Shown: positions 10,536 through 23,452 of the stretch, one piece after another | Layout of the letters: the number at the start of each line of letters is the position of its first letter | Position numbering within the stretch: the first letter of the stretch is position 1 | Source of the DNA: Trinickia diaoshuihuensis | Lineage (GTDB): Bacteria > Pseudomonadota > Gammaproteobacteria > Burkholderiales > Burkholderiaceae | Reading direction: 5' to 3' | DNA: 64,000 nt | Assembly: GCF_003390925.1 (NCBI RefSeq) | Contig: NZ_QUBS01000084.1 | Location: 62,001-126,000, forward strand | Translations under genes and position numbers: made by a program | The notes under the pieces: generated by a model | Seen by the model: only the letters and a program-made list of their open reading frames with translations | What the model was told of the DNA's origin: nothing | The model's database searches: none

Positions 10536-11150
10536 TTACTTTGCGCCGGCGCGGGAGGCGCCGGCGCCCGATGCGTCGGAAGCCGCGATGTTGCCCCGGA
10601 CCTTGCCGAAAAGCTGCATCACACGGGTGACATTGTTGTAGTTCATGGCATTTGCCGTCGCGATGGACTGGCCGCGCCGAAGTTTAACCGGGTTTTTCGA
10701 CTCGATCACATCGTCGTTCACGAACACGCGAAAGTGAGACGAATCGGCCTGCATTTCGGGATCGCCGGCGCCGGCTGCGCGCACGATGCGAGCGTTATCG
10801 TATAAGTCGACGATCGAAGCGTCGCCGTTGACCGTGCCGCGCTGCCCGGTGGCCGTGACGATCGGCCTGCCCGGCTGGAACGCCCGGATCGCCGGGAGCG
10901 TCAGGTCGCTGTTCTCGTCGTCCTCGTAGTGCACCATCTTGGCGGCCATCAACCGGTATTGCGTGCTGCCCGACTGATCGAGTTCGGAAATCGAGAAATC
11001 GTCGACGAAATAATCGGGCGTGTGCGTCTTCGCCGTGGCCGCGTTTTCGGCCGCCGGCGGGCGCGTGGCTTGCAGCAGCCAGTACGTGCCGCCCGCGAGC
11101 GCCGCGAGGGCGATCAACGAGAATAGCGACGTCAGGCGCGCGCTATTCAT
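10536..11150 (-). CDS. lptC: LPS export protein LptC
   Basis: This 204-residue bitopic protein has a single N-terminal membrane anchor (LFSLIALAALAGGTYWLL), then the periplasmic LptC domain (PDYFVDDFSISELDQSG). It receives LPS from LptFG and hands it to LptA. The start overlaps the kdsC stop by four bases. The longer in-frame extension upstream lies within kdsC and was rejected. The C-terminal tail is Ala/Gly-rich. Confidence 0.95.
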   Translation of the reverse strand: MNSARLTSLFSLIALAALAGGTYWLLQATRPPAAENAATAKTHTPDYFVDDFSISELDQSGSTQYRLMAAKMVHYEDDENSDLTLPAIRAFQPGRPIVTATGQRGTVNGDASIVDLYDNARIVRAAGAGDPEMQADSSHFRVFVNDDVIESKNPVKLRRGQSIATANAMNYNNVTRVMQLFGKVRGNIAASDASGAGASRAGAK

Positions 11151-11695
11151 GGGCGACCCGCTCCGCACGCCGCGGCCAGCAGCGCTTCGTAGCGGTGCTG
11201 AGCCCGCAAGATCGCGTCGCATACTTCGCGCGCCGCGCCTTGACCGCCACGCGCTTCCGATACCCAATGGGCACGGGCGATCACTTCGGGGTGGGCATTG
11301 GCGGGGGCCGCCGCGAAGCCGCAGCGCGTGAGCACGGCCAGATCGGGCCAATCGTCGCCCATGTAGCCGCATTGCTCCGCGGTGACCTGTGTTTCGCGCA
11401 TCAATTGCGCGAACGCCTCGAGCTTATCGGCGACGCCTTGGTAGAGATGGGAGATCCCCAATTCCTGCGCGCGCGCGAGCACGATCTCCGAGCGGCGGCC
11501 CGTGATGATCGCCGTTTGTATCCCGGCCTTGCCGAGCAGCTTCAGGCCATGACCGTCCATCGAATTGAACGCCTTCATGTAATCGCCCTGCGCCGTGAAC
11601 ATCAAGCCGCCGTCCGTCAACACGCCGTCGACGTCGAAAATCATTACCTTGACGCGACTCGCGCGTTCGCTTGCCGTGAGAGCCGCGGCCATCAA
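11147..11695 (-). CDS. kdsC: 3-deoxy-D-manno-octulosonate-8-phosphate phosphatase KdsC
   Basis: This 182-residue HAD-superfamily phosphatase hydrolyses Kdo-8-phosphate to Kdo, the inner sugar of LPS. HAD motif I is FDVDGVLTDG, motif II is AIITGRRS, and the late motif is CGYMGDDWPDLAVL. It lacks a large cap domain, as expected for the tetrameric KdsC type. It overlaps kdsD and lptC by four bases each, tying Kdo synthesis to LPS transport in one coupled operon. Confidence 0.96.
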   Translation of the reverse strand: MMAAALTASERASRVKVMIFDVDGVLTDGGLMFTAQGDYMKAFNSMDGHGLKLLGKAGIQTAIITGRRSEIVLARAQELGISHLYQGVADKLEAFAQLMRETQVTAEQCGYMGDDWPDLAVLTRCGFAAAPANAHPEVIARAHWVSEARGGQGAAREVCDAILRAQHRYEALLAAACGAGRP

Positions 11696-12675
11696 ATCAC
11701 CTTCTTCGAGAACAGATCGTGCATGTTCAGCGCACCGATCAGCAGGCCGTCGGCATCGACGACCAGAATTTGGTTGATGCGATGGCGCTCCATCGATTCC
11801 ACGGCTTCGACGGCGAGATGATCGGGGCCGATCGTGCGCGGCGCGCGCGTCATGACCTCGACGATCGGCAAATCGCGGAAATCGCCCGTGCGTTCGAGCA
11901 CGCGGCGCAAATCGCCGTCGGTGAAGATGCCTTCGACGCGGCCCGCGTCATCGACGATCGCGGTCATGCCCATGCGCTTGGCCGTCAGTTGGAACAGGGC
12001 GTCGCGCACCGTCGCGCGCGCATCGACGCGCGGCAATTGATCGCCCGTGCGCATTACGTCGCGCACGTAGGTGAGCAGCCGCCGCCCGAGCGCGCCGCCC
12101 GGATGCGAGCGCGCGAAATCGTCGGCGCCGAAACCGCGCGCGTCGAGCACGGCCATCGCCAGCGCGTCGCCGAGCGCGAGCGCGGCCGTCGTGCTCGCCG
12201 TCGGGGCGAGATCAAGCGGGCACGCTTCCTTGGCCACGGCGGCGTTCAAGTGAACGTCCGAGAGCTTGGCCAGCGTCGACTGCGGACGCCCCGTTATCGC
12301 GATCAACTTGGCGCCCAGGCGCTTGACGAGCGGCAAGATGGCAATGAGTTCTTCCGATTCGCCCGAATTCGAGAGCGCGATGAACACGTCGTCTTGCGTC
12401 ACCATGCCGAGATCGCCGTGGCTTGCCTCCGCCGGATGCACGAAAAACGCGGGCGTGCCCGTGCTGGCCAGCGTCGCGGCGAGCTTACGGGCGATGTGGC
12501 CGGATTTGCCGATGCCGGATACGACGACGCGGCCGCGGCAACTCAGAAGAAAGTCGACGGCTGCGACAAAGCGCTCGTCGACTTGATCGCGAAGCCCGCG
12601 AACCGCGTCGGCTTCGATGTCGAGGACTTCCCGGGCGAGCGCCAATGCCCGGTCGCCATTGATTTTCGCTATCAT
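11692..12675 (-). CDS. kdsD: Arabinose-5-phosphate isomerase KdsD
   Basis: This 327-residue enzyme converts ribulose-5-phosphate to arabinose-5-phosphate, the first step of Kdo synthesis. It has an N-terminal SIS sugar-isomerase domain (VVVSGIGKSGHIARKLAATLASTG, with the following HPAEASHGDLGM) and two C-terminal CBS domains (MRTGDQLPRV and MTRAPRTIGPDHLA). It is the first gene of the kdsD-kdsC-lptCAB-rpoN block and is divergent from the KefB-like gene. Confidence 0.96.
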   Translation of the reverse strand: MIAKINGDRALALAREVLDIEADAVRGLRDQVDERFVAAVDFLLSCRGRVVVSGIGKSGHIARKLAATLASTGTPAFFVHPAEASHGDLGMVTQDDVFIALSNSGESEELIAILPLVKRLGAKLIAITGRPQSTLAKLSDVHLNAAVAKEACPLDLAPTASTTAALALGDALAMAVLDARGFGADDFARSHPGGALGRRLLTYVRDVMRTGDQLPRVDARATVRDALFQLTAKRMGMTAIVDDAGRVEGIFTDGDLRRVLERTGDFRDLPIVEVMTRAPRTIGPDHLAVEAVESMERHRINQILVVDADGLLIGALNMHDLFSKKVI

Positions 12676-12815
12676 TCGCCGGAGTATAGCAAAGGCGTTG
12701 TTCGCCGCGCCGGGCCGCCCTTGGCCCCAGCCGCTTTCAGGCGCTCAAAACCGAATGCGCGGCGCGCCTTATGCGCGCGACGTGCGTTCCGCTGACGAAC
12801 GAGGACGCTGAACCC

Positions 12816-14819
12816 GTGATTTCTCCGCTCGAGATGACGCTTTTCCTACTGCTTGCGTCGGTAGTGGGCGTCGTATTGTTCCGCTCGTTGAATTTGCCGC
12901 CGATGCTCGGCTACTTGACGGTCGGCATCGTCGTCGGGCCGCACGCGCTCGGCCTCGCGCCCGATTCGGAGCGGGCGCAAAACCTCGCGGAATTCGGCGT
13001 CGTGTTCCTGATGTTTTCGATCGGGCTCGAGTTCTCCTTGGCCAAGCTGCGCGCGATGCGCAAGCTCGTGTTCGGACTCGGCTTGCTGCAAGTGATCGGC
13101 ACCGTGGGCGTCGCCGTGCTCGTCGGCGTGCTGCTCGAGCGCTGGATGCACGTGAGTTGGCAAGGCTGCATCGCGCTGGGCGGCGCGCTCGCGATGTCCT
13201 CCACGGCCATCGTCAGCAAGATGCTCTCGGAGCGGCTCGAGATCGAAACCGAGCACGGGCGGAACATCTTCGGGGTGCTGCTGTTTCAGGATCTGGCCGT
13301 CGTGCCGCTCTTGATCGTGATCGCCGCGCTCGGCGGCGATACGCACGACTTGCCGATGACGCTCGGTGTCGCGGCGCTGAAGATCGTCGTCGCGCTGTCG
13401 CTGCTGCTGTTCGTGGGCCAGCGCTTCATGACGCGCTGGTTCAACGTCGTCGCGCGGCGGCGCTCGCAGGAACTGTTCGTCCTGAACCTGCTGCTCGTGA
13501 CGCTGGGGGCCGCGTTCATTACCGACAAGTTCGGGCTCTCGCTCGCACTGGGCGCGTTCATCGCCGGCATGCTGATCGCCGAGACGCCGTATCGCCATCA
13601 AGTGGAAGAGGACATCAAGCCGTTTCGCGACGTGCTGCTCGGCTTGTTCTTCGTGACGACGGGCATGCTGCTCGATCCGCGCGTGCTCATCGCGCATCCG
13701 CTGCTCGTGCTCGCGTTCCTGATCGCGCCGGTGCTGCTCAAGATCGTCATGATCACGGGCCTCGCGCGCTTGTTCGGCGCCACGCCCGGCGTGGCCATGC
13801 GTACCGGTATCGGGCTGGCGCAAGCGGGGGAGTTCGGCTTCGTGCTGCTCAATCTGATCCTCGACAAGCATCTCGTGAGCGCCGCCATGCTGCAGGCGAT
13901 TCTCGCGGCGATGCTGCTGTCGATGCTGGCCGCGCCGTTCATGATCCAGAACGCCGACCGTATCGTCTTACGGCTCTCCTCGACGGAATGGATGCAACAG
14001 TCGCTGCAAATGACGCGCATCGCCACGCAAAGCCTGCGGCAAAATGCCCACGTCATCATCTGCGGCTACGGCCGTGCCGGGCAAAACTTGGCGCGCATGC
14101 TCGAACATGAAGGCCTGCCCTATGTGGCGCTCGACTTGGACCCCGATCGCGTCAATGCCGCGGCCGCCGCGGGCGAGTCGGTCGTGTTCGGCGATGCCGC
14201 GCGGCGCGAATCGCTGGTCTCGGCCGGGATTCATCGCGCGGCGGCCGTCGCCGTGACTTACGCGAACACGCCTTCCGCGCTGCGCGTGCTGCACCACGTC
14301 CATGAACTGGAGCCGGCGTTGCCCGTGATCGTGCGGACCGTCGACGACGCCGATTTGGAAAAGCTGCTCGCGGCCGGGGCGACCGAGGTCATTCCCGAGA
14401 TCGTCGAGGGCAGCTTGATGCTCGCGTCGCATACGCTCGTCTTGATGGGCGTGCCGATGCGGCGTGTCGTGCGGCGCGTCGAGGAGTTGCGCGATGCGCG
14501 CTATAGCCTGCTGCGCGGCTACTTCCACGGCGCCGACGATCCGGGCGACGACGACGGGCATGACCAGGTGCGGCTACAATCGGTGGCTGTCGACGGCAAT
14601 GCCGATGCCGTCGGCCGCAGCCTGGACGAACTCGGGCTTGCCTCGATGGGCGTGGAGGTCACGGCAATCCGGCGGCACGGGATCCGCGGGGTCGAACCCG
14701 GCCCCGAGACGAAGCTGCGCGAAGCCGACATCCTCGTCTTGCGCGGGCTACCGGAAGCGTTGGCATTGGCCGAGGAGCGGCTGCTGCGCAACCGCCGAGC
14801 CGGCGCCATGGTCTCCTGA
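12816..14819 (+). CDS. KefB/C-like monovalent cation:proton antiporter
   Basis: This 667-residue membrane protein has an N-terminal Na+/H+-exchanger (CPA2) domain of about a dozen hydrophobic segments. A TrkA-N Rossmann domain follows from about residue 410 ([18 protein letters not shown]), then a TrkA-C domain. It probably moves K+ against H+ under nucleotide control, in the inner membrane. I chose a GTG start at 12816 ([12 protein letters not shown]) with a GAGG sequence upstream; an ATG at 12771 would add 15 unlikely residues. It is divergent from kdsD. Confidence 0.88.
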   Translation: MISPLEMTLFLLLASVVGVVLFRSLNLPPMLGYLTVGIVVGPHALGLAPDSERAQNLAEFGVVFLMFSIGLEFSLAKLRAMRKLVFGLGLLQVIGTVGVAVLVGVLLERWMHVSWQGCIALGGALAMSSTAIVSKMLSERLEIETEHGRNIFGVLLFQDLAVVPLLIVIAALGGDTHDLPMTLGVAALKIVVALSLLLFVGQRFMTRWFNVVARRRSQELFVLNLLLVTLGAAFITDKFGLSLALGAFIAGMLIAETPYRHQVEEDIKPFRDVLLGLFFVTTGMLLDPRVLIAHPLLVLAFLIAPVLLKIVMITGLARLFGATPGVAMRTGIGLAQAGEFGFVLLNLILDKHLVSAAMLQAILAAMLLSMLAAPFMIQNADRIVLRLSSTEWMQQSLQMTRIATQSLRQNAHVIICGYGRAGQNLARMLEHEGLPYVALDLDPDRVNAAAAAGESVVFGDAARRESLVSAGIHRAAAVAVTYANTPSALRVLHHVHELEPALPVIVRTVDDADLEKLLAAGATEVIPEIVEGSLMLASHTLVLMGVPMRRVVRRVEELRDARYSLLRGYFHGADDPGDDDGHDQVRLQSVAVDGNADAVGRSLDELGLASMGVEVTAIRRHGIRGVEPGPETKLREADILVLRGLPEALALAEERLLRNRRAGAMVS

Positions 14820-14901
14820 GACGGCGCGCCGTCCACCCGATATACCTCTAAAACGACTTGCTCGCCGCGCGCGAGCCAATCACTTGCCAGCGGAGAATTT
14901 C

Positions 14902-15468
14902 ATGTCCCATGCGCCCGCGGATGCGCCTCTCGACGCCCCCGCGTTCATCAAGAGCCAAATTCGCACGGTTCCGGATTGGCCGCTGCCCGGCGTGCAGTTT
15001 CGCGACATCACGCCGCTGCTCCAGCGGCCCAAGACGTTGCGCGTCCTGATCGATCTCTTCATCGAGCGCTATGTCGAAGCCAAGCTCGACTACGTGGCCG
15101 GGCTCGATGCGCGCGGCTTCATCATCGCGCCGATCGTCGCCTATGAGTTGAACATCGGCTTCATTCCAATCCGCAAGATCGGCAAGCTGCCGTACAAGAC
15201 CGTGTCTGAGTCGTATTCGCTCGAATACGGTACGGCCACGGTGGAAATTCACGAGGATGCCTGCGGCCCCGGCGAGCGTGTCGTCATCGTGGACGATCTG
15301 ATCGCCACGGGCGGCACGATGATGGCGGGCAAGAAGCTGCTCGAGCGGCTCGGCGCCGTCGTGGTCGAAGGTGCGGCAATCGTCGATCTGCCCGATTTGG
15401 GCGGCTCCAAGCTATTGCGCGAAAGCGGTCTGCCGCTTTATACGGTCACGCAGTTCAGCGGGCATTGA
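14902..15468 (+). CDS. apt: Adenine phosphoribosyltransferase
   Basis: This 188-residue enzyme makes AMP from adenine and PRPP (purine salvage). The PRPP-binding loop is [14 protein letters not shown], and the type-specific segment [17 protein letters not shown] is present. [10 protein letters not shown] is the flexible lid region typical of APT. The ATG at 14902 follows a CGGAGA ribosome-binding site. It is separate from the antiporter upstream by 82 bases. Confidence 0.96.
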   Translation: MSHAPADAPLDAPAFIKSQIRTVPDWPLPGVQFRDITPLLQRPKTLRVLIDLFIERYVEAKLDYVAGLDARGFIIAPIVAYELNIGFIPIRKIGKLPYKTVSESYSLEYGTATVEIHEDACGPGERVVIVDDLIATGGTMMAGKKLLERLGAVVVEGAAIVDLPDLGGSKLLRESGLPLYTVTQFSGH

Positions 15469-15508
15469 TGGTTTGCACGCTAGCCCTCGTCTTGTTCTGA
15501 GCGAAAAC

Positions 15509-16123
15509 ATGCCGAATCTTCCGCTTTTTCTTGCCGCCTCGATCGCAGTCACGGCTGCGCCCGGTCCCGACAATCTGCAGGTGCTGGCACGCGGCATCTC
15601 GCAGGGGCGCGCCGCGGGACTCGTGGCCGCGCTCGGTTTTGCCGCCGGCCTGACGTTTCATACGACGCTCGCCGCATTGGGCGTGGCGGCGCTGCTGCGT
15701 TCGTCGCCGCTGGCCTTCCAGATCGTCAAAATCGCCGGGGGGCTGTATCTGATTTGGATCGGTATCAAGGCGTTGACGAGCCGTGGTCTGGCGAGCGCAC
15801 ACGACAGGCCGCCGCAGCCGCTCGCGGCCGTCTTCCGCCAGAGCGTGATCGGCAACATGATGAATCCGAAGGTGACGTTGTTCTTCGTCGTTTTTCTGCC
15901 TCAGTTCGTCGATCCGAGCGGCTCGCAGCGCGTCGCCGTGCAGATGATCGAGCTAGGCCTCGTCTTCATGCTGCAAACGCTTGCAATCTTCTCGCTGTTC
16001 GGCGTGTTCGCCGGCACGCTCGGCGGCTGGCTCAAGCGTCGGCCCAAAGCGGGCGTTTGGCTCGATCGGCTCGCCGGGGCGACTTTCATCGCGCTTGGCT
16101 TACGCGTGGCGCTGCGCGACTGA
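15509..16123 (+). CDS. LysE/RhtB-family amino-acid exporter
   Basis: A 204-residue inner-membrane protein with about six hydrophobic segments. The N-terminal family motif AAPGPDNL is present, and NMMNPKVTLFFVVFLPQFV matches the conserved mid-protein loop. Family members export lysine, threonine, homoserine or similar compounds. The substrate here cannot be assigned from sequence. It follows apt by 40 bases and may be read through from it. Confidence 0.88.
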   Translation: MPNLPLFLAASIAVTAAPGPDNLQVLARGISQGRAAGLVAALGFAAGLTFHTTLAALGVAALLRSSPLAFQIVKIAGGLYLIWIGIKALTSRGLASAHDRPPQPLAAVFRQSVIGNMMNPKVTLFFVVFLPQFVDPSGSQRVAVQMIELGLVFMLQTLAIFSLFGVFAGTLGGWLKRRPKAGVWLDRLAGATFIALGLRVALRD

Positions 16124-16158
16124 GCGCGCCGATCGATAACCGTCGTTCGAGGAATGTC

Positions 16159-17013
16159 ATGAGTTTGTCGTGTATCGCCCGCGCGCGCCGCTTCGACCCG
16201 AGCGCGCACCGGCCCTTGGTGATGTCGGCCGAGCAAGTCGGCTGGATTCGCGAAAGCGACGTGCCGTTGCTCGCGCAATGGCCCGACGTGTTCGAAATCG
16301 ATGCTGCGGGCGTGACGCTCGCCGCGCGTTTCGACGTCGATGCGAACCGCCGTTCGGCCGCGCTCGCGACGGTGATCGGTGCCCTGGCGGCCCAGGGGCG
16401 CATTCACGGTTGGCGCGACGAGACCTATGCGATTCGCAATTCGTTCGACGGCGAGCCGCTCGCCTTTATCGAGCGAGCCGCGGCGCGGTTTTTCGGCACG
16501 ATGACGTACGCGGTGCATTTGAACGGCATCGTAAAATATGCCGATCGCGCGCCGCAGCTTTGGATCGCTCGCCGCAGCGAAACGAAGGCGACCGATCCGG
16601 GCATGCTCGATAACGTCGTCGCCGGCGGAATCGGCTGGGGCTTTTCGATCGAAGAGACGATCGTCAAGGAATGCTGGGAGGAAGCCGGCATCGAGGCCAC
16701 GCTCGCGGCGCGGGCCGAGCCCGGGCGCGTCGTGCACGTGCTGCAATCGCTGCCCGAGGGTACGCAGGCCGAGCAGGTATTCGTCTACGACTTGCCGTTG
16801 CCCGAGGACTTTTCGCCGCGCAACCAAGACGGCGAGGTCGGCGAGCACCGGCTCGCGCGCATCGACGAAGTCGCGCGCTGGATCGAGGACGGCCAAATGA
16901 CGGTCGACGCGAGCCTGGCGACGCTCGACTGCATGTTGCGTCATCGCTGGATCGACGAGGACGCATGTACCGGCATCGAATCGCTTTTCGCCGCGCCGCT
17001 CGTCACGCCCTGA
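16159..17013 (+). CDS. Nudix hydrolase with DUF4743 N-terminal domain
   Basis: This 284-residue protein joins an N-terminal DUF4743-like region (about 1-120) to a Nudix domain. The Nudix box is seen in GWGFSIEETIVKECWEEAGI, with Lys in place of the usual Arg before the EE pair. This architecture resembles fungal and plant proteins annotated as thiamine-pyrophosphokinase-related Nudix enzymes; a damaged-thiamine-diphosphate hydrolase role is an inference from those. A GAGGA site precedes the ATG. Confidence 0.85.
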   Translation: MSLSCIARARRFDPSAHRPLVMSAEQVGWIRESDVPLLAQWPDVFEIDAAGVTLAARFDVDANRRSAALATVIGALAAQGRIHGWRDETYAIRNSFDGEPLAFIERAAARFFGTMTYAVHLNGIVKYADRAPQLWIARRSETKATDPGMLDNVVAGGIGWGFSIEETIVKECWEEAGIEATLAARAEPGRVVHVLQSLPEGTQAEQVFVYDLPLPEDFSPRNQDGEVGEHRLARIDEVARWIEDGQMTVDASLATLDCMLRHRWIDEDACTGIESLFAAPLVTP

Positions 17014-17053
17014 GCGGCACGGCGCGTATCCATCACAGGAGTTCAGAGGTCAT

Positions 17054-17923
17054 ATGTCGACCCAACACAGCTTCATTCTGAAACTGTCGTGCCCCGACCG
17101 GCCCGGCATCGTTCACGCGGTCTCGGGTTTTTTGTTCGAGCGCGGCGCCAATATTCTCGACTCGGCGCAATTCGGCGACAGTCACACGGGCGAGTTTTTC
17201 ATGCGAGTCCACTTCCAGCAAGTGGGCGGCGACCCGGGCCTCGACGCGTTGCGCGAGGCGTTTTCGACGCTCGCCGACGAATTTTCGATGCGCTGGGAGA
17301 TTCACGACGCCGCGCTCAAGCCCAAGGTCGTCATCATGGTCTCCAAGATCGGCCATTGCTTGAACGACCTGCTGTTCCGCTATCGCACGGGCCAACTGCC
17401 GATCGAGATTCCGGCCATCATCTCGAACCACAAGGACTTTTACCAACTGGCCGCGAGCTACGACATCCCGTTCCATCACTTCCCGTTGACGGAATCGACG
17501 GGTGCGGCGAAGGCCGCGCAGGAAGCGCGCGTGCTGGAGGTCATCGATCAGCATGGCGCCGATCTCGTCGTGCTCGCGCGGTACATGCAGATCTTGTCGC
17601 CGAACCTTTGCGAGCACCTGGCCGGACGCGCGATCAACATTCATCACTCGTTCTTGCCGAGTTTCAAAGGCGCGAAGCCTTACTACCAGGCCTTCGACCG
17701 CGGCGTGAAGCTGATCGGCGCGACGGCGCATTACGTGACGACCGACCTCGACGAAGGCCCGATCATCGAGCAGGAAGTGGAGCGCGTCGATCACAGCATG
17801 ACGCCCGATCAACTGACGGCGATCGGCCGCGACGTGGAATGCGTGACGCTCGCACGTGCGGTGAAGTGGCACGTCGAGCATCGGATCGTGTTGAACGGAA
17901 CGAAGACGGTCGTTTTCCGTTGA
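17054..17923 (+). CDS. purU: Formyltetrahydrofolate deformylase PurU
   Basis: This 289-residue enzyme hydrolyses 10-formyl-THF to THF and formate, supplying formate for PurT and balancing one-carbon pools. An N-terminal ACT domain (HSFILKLSCPDRPGIVHAVS) is followed by a formyltransferase domain. The catalytic Asn-His-Asp set is visible as ISNHKD, HHSFLPSF and TDLDEGPI. The length is typical. A GGAGTTCAGAGGT ribosome-binding region precedes the start. Confidence 0.97.
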   Translation: MSTQHSFILKLSCPDRPGIVHAVSGFLFERGANILDSAQFGDSHTGEFFMRVHFQQVGGDPGLDALREAFSTLADEFSMRWEIHDAALKPKVVIMVSKIGHCLNDLLFRYRTGQLPIEIPAIISNHKDFYQLAASYDIPFHHFPLTESTGAAKAAQEARVLEVIDQHGADLVVLARYMQILSPNLCEHLAGRAINIHHSFLPSFKGAKPYYQAFDRGVKLIGATAHYVTTDLDEGPIIEQEVERVDHSMTPDQLTAIGRDVECVTLARAVKWHVEHRIVLNGTKTVVFR

Positions 17924-17934
17924 GGGCCCGCGCG

Positions 17935-17967
17935 GCGCCGCCGTCGTGGCGGCTTCCGCGGCGGCGC
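17935..17967. repeat. Inverted repeat between convergent purU and the AI-2E-family gene
   Basis: GCGCCGCCG (17935-17943) and CGGCGGCGC (17959-17967) are perfect 9-bp arms around a 15-base spacer. The repeat sits exactly between two convergent stop codons, where a bidirectional terminator is expected. No T-run is present, so termination is only inferred. Confidence 0.45.
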
Positions 17968-17968
17968 G

Positions 17969-19054
17969 CTAGATCAACCGCAGGTAGATCAATTCGCGCT
18001 TGATGTACGCATAGAAAATCGGTGCGGCGATCACGCCGGGCACGCCGGCCGCCGCTTCCATCACGAGCATGGCGAGCAGCAGCTCCCATGCGCGCGCCTC
18101 GATCTGCCCTCCCACGATTCTCGCGTTCAAGAAGTACTCGAACTTGTGAATCAGAATCAGAAAGACAAGCGAGGAGATGGCCGTCGGCAGGCTTACCGCG
18201 AGCGAGACGGCCACGATCAGCGTGTTCGAAATCAGATTGCCGATCACCGGCAGCAAACCGGCGATGAAGGTGACGAGAACGAGGGTTTTCGACAGCGGGA
18301 GCCGCTGATGAAAAAGCGGCAGGGCGACGAGCAGATAGAGCGCCGTGAACACCGCGTTGATCGTCGAGATCTTCACTTGGGCGAAGACGATGCGCCGGAA
18401 CGCGTCCGCAAAGCGGGTGGCGCGCGAGGCGAGGGCGGTCGAGAGCGGCAGCCGCTGCACGTGCCGCTCGCTCGTGATCGCGATCATCGCGCCGATGATC
18501 ATGCCGAACAAAACATGCCCGAAGCCGCGTGCCACGTTCTTGCCGCCTTGCTGCAACTGGCTCATATGCGTTTGCATGAGCATGCCGGCTTTTTGCTTCA
18601 TTTGCGACACGTCGCCGGGCAGCATCGCCGATAGCCACTCGGGCAAGCGCAGACGCGCTTGATCGACGATTTGCATCACCTGCGACATCAGGTTCTGGAT
18701 GTTGGGCACCGTATGCTCGAAGTGCTCGACGATCCCGATCGCAATGCCCGCCAGGGCGCCGACCACGACGGCTGCGATGACGACGACGGCGACCCAACGC
18801 GCGCGCTGCCCCGACATGTGCCGTTCGATGCCGGGCGCGAGCGTATGGACGAGTTGATAAACGAGCATGCCGCCCAGCAGCGCACCGAGCAGCTTGAAGT
18901 GCAGTACCACCCACATGCCGAATAGCGCGAGGGCGTAGCTGCCGATTTCGACGGCGGACAGCTTCGGCAAGCTCATGTCGCTCGTGAGCCGTACGGGACG
19001 TCCGCCGACCTCGCGGATGCGGACGTCTTCGGGGGCCTCGTTGCGCTTAGCCAT
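17969..19054 (-). CDS. AI-2E-family membrane protein (YdiK/PerM-like)
   Basis: This 361-residue polytopic inner-membrane protein has about eight hydrophobic segments and a long amphipathic periplasmic or cytosolic loop after the second pair (about residues 95-170). The conserved segment LPVIGNLISNTLIVAV and the C-terminal GGQIEARAWELLLAMLVMEAAAG match the family. Members have been linked to autoinducer-2 export or Na+/H+ antiport; the function here is not known. It lies 79 bases downstream of uvrA on the same strand. Confidence 0.87.
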   Translation of the reverse strand: MAKRNEAPEDVRIREVGGRPVRLTSDMSLPKLSAVEIGSYALALFGMWVVLHFKLLGALLGGMLVYQLVHTLAPGIERHMSGQRARWVAVVVIAAVVVGALAGIAIGIVEHFEHTVPNIQNLMSQVMQIVDQARLRLPEWLSAMLPGDVSQMKQKAGMLMQTHMSQLQQGGKNVARGFGHVLFGMIIGAMIAITSERHVQRLPLSTALASRATRFADAFRRIVFAQVKISTINAVFTALYLLVALPLFHQRLPLSKTLVLVTFIAGLLPVIGNLISNTLIVAVSLAVSLPTAISSLVFLILIHKFEYFLNARIVGGQIEARAWELLLAMLVMEAAAGVPGVIAAPIFYAYIKRELIYLRLI

Positions 19055-19133
19055 GATGTTTTAAGTCTCCAACTGTCCAACCCATTCGCGCGGCGCGGCA
19101 TCGGGTCGTGCCGGCCGCTAACGCGCATCGCGA

Positions 19134-21995
<2,862 letters not shown>

Positions 21996-22193
21996 GAACC
22001 TGGCAAGAGGGAGGGGCCAAACCTGCTACTATAACGACTTTTCCAGACCGCCGTTACGGCGTCCTTACAGCGACGGGCAAACGAAAGCTGAAAGTCCCGC
22101 GCTCGTTACGTTCGCTCGCGACCTGCTGCGGCGAACCGGCTTGGGAACGGGACACAGCAACGGCGCCGGTTCGGTTCCCCCTAGCTCGCTCCG

Positions 22194-23378
22194 ATGTCCA
22201 ATCCGTCCGTTACTTCTTCGCGTATGAGCGCGCCCGAGATGCGCGCAACCGTATCGCTCGCCGGGATTTTCGCGCTGCGCATGCTCGGCCTGTTCATGAT
22301 CATGCCGGTCTTTTCCGTGTACGCGAAGACGATTCCGGGCGGCGATAACGTGTTGCTGGTCGGCATTGCGCTCGGCGCTTACGGGGTGACGCAGTCGCTG
22401 CTCTACATCTTTTACGGATGGGCGTCGGATAAGCTCGGGCGTAAGCCCGTCATCGCCGCGGGACTGTTGATGTTCGCGCTCGGCAGCTTCGTCGCGGCGA
22501 TGGCGCACGACATGACTTGGATTATCGTGGGCCGCGTGATTCAGGGGATGGGGGCCGTGTCCTCGGCCGTCATCGCGTTTATCGCCGATCTCACCGCCGA
22601 AGAACATCGCACGAAGGCGATGGCCATGGTGGGCGGCAGCATCGGCGTCTCGTTCGCGATCGCAATCGTGGGCGCGCCGATCGTTTATCAGTGGGTGGGC
22701 ATGAACGGGCTGTTCGCGCTCGTGGGCGTGCTCTCGCTGCTCGCGGTCGGCGTCGTGCTCTGGATCGTGCCGGACGCGCCCAAGCCCGTGCACGTGCGCG
22801 CGCCGTTCGCCGAGGTGCTGCATAACGTCGAATTGCTGCGGCTGAACTTCGGGGTGTTGGTGCTGCATGCGACGCAAACGGCGCTGTTTTTGGTGGTGCC
22901 CCGGATTCTCGTGGCGGGCGGCTTGCCCGTCGCTTCGCACTGGGAAGTTTATTTGCCCGTGATGGGCTTGTCGTTCGTCATGATGGTGCCGGCGATCATC
23001 GCGGCCGAGAAACGGGGCAAGATGAAGCCCGTCTTGTGCGGTGCGATCGCGCTTATCCTAATCGGACAATTGCTCCTCGGACTGGCGCCGCATACGATCT
23101 TATCGGTGGCTGCGATTTTGTTCGTCTACTTTTTGGGCTTCAATATTCTCGAGGCGTCGCAACCGTCGCTCGTGTCGAAGTTGGCGCCGGGTACGCGCAA
23201 GGGGGCGGCTGCCGGCGTCTACAACACGACACAGTCGATCGGTCTTGCCTTGGGTGGAGTCGTGGGCGGTTGGCTAATGAAATCGGCGGGGCAGAACGCG
23301 GTGTTTTTTGCTTGCTCCGGGCTCGTATTGGGGTGGCTTATAATCGCCGCCAACATGAAGGCGCCGCGTAAGGCTTGA
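22194..23378 (+). CDS. MFS transporter (YajR-like)
   Basis: This 394-residue, twelve-helix major-facilitator protein carries motif A as YGWASDKLGRKPV between helices 2 and 3. The N-terminus FALRMLGLFMIMPVFSVYAK resembles the YajR group, but the extra C-terminal ferredoxin-like domain of E. coli YajR is absent. It is divergent from uvrA and upstream of ssb, an arrangement I recall from Burkholderia. Its substrate is unknown. The ATG at 22194 may be preceded by a stronger internal start at MSAPEMRATVS. Confidence 0.86.
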   Translation: MSNPSVTSSRMSAPEMRATVSLAGIFALRMLGLFMIMPVFSVYAKTIPGGDNVLLVGIALGAYGVTQSLLYIFYGWASDKLGRKPVIAAGLLMFALGSFVAAMAHDMTWIIVGRVIQGMGAVSSAVIAFIADLTAEEHRTKAMAMVGGSIGVSFAIAIVGAPIVYQWVGMNGLFALVGVLSLLAVGVVLWIVPDAPKPVHVRAPFAEVLHNVELLRLNFGVLVLHATQTALFLVVPRILVAGGLPVASHWEVYLPVMGLSFVMMVPAIIAAEKRGKMKPVLCGAIALILIGQLLLGLAPHTILSVAAILFVYFLGFNILEASQPSLVSKLAPGTRKGAAAGVYNTTQSIGLALGGVVGGWLMKSAGQNAVFFACSGLVLGWLIIAANMKAPRKA

Positions 23379-23452
23379 GGGCCTGGCGGCGTCGCGCGCC
23401 GTGCGCCCGGGCAGCGGGCGCGGCTGCGCAAATGGATTAATTGGAGAGATAC

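Noticed and set aside
21996-22193. Search for an SOS (LexA) box before uvrA
   Set aside because: No CTGT-N8-ACAG-type palindrome is present, so SOS control of uvrA is not supported by this sequence.
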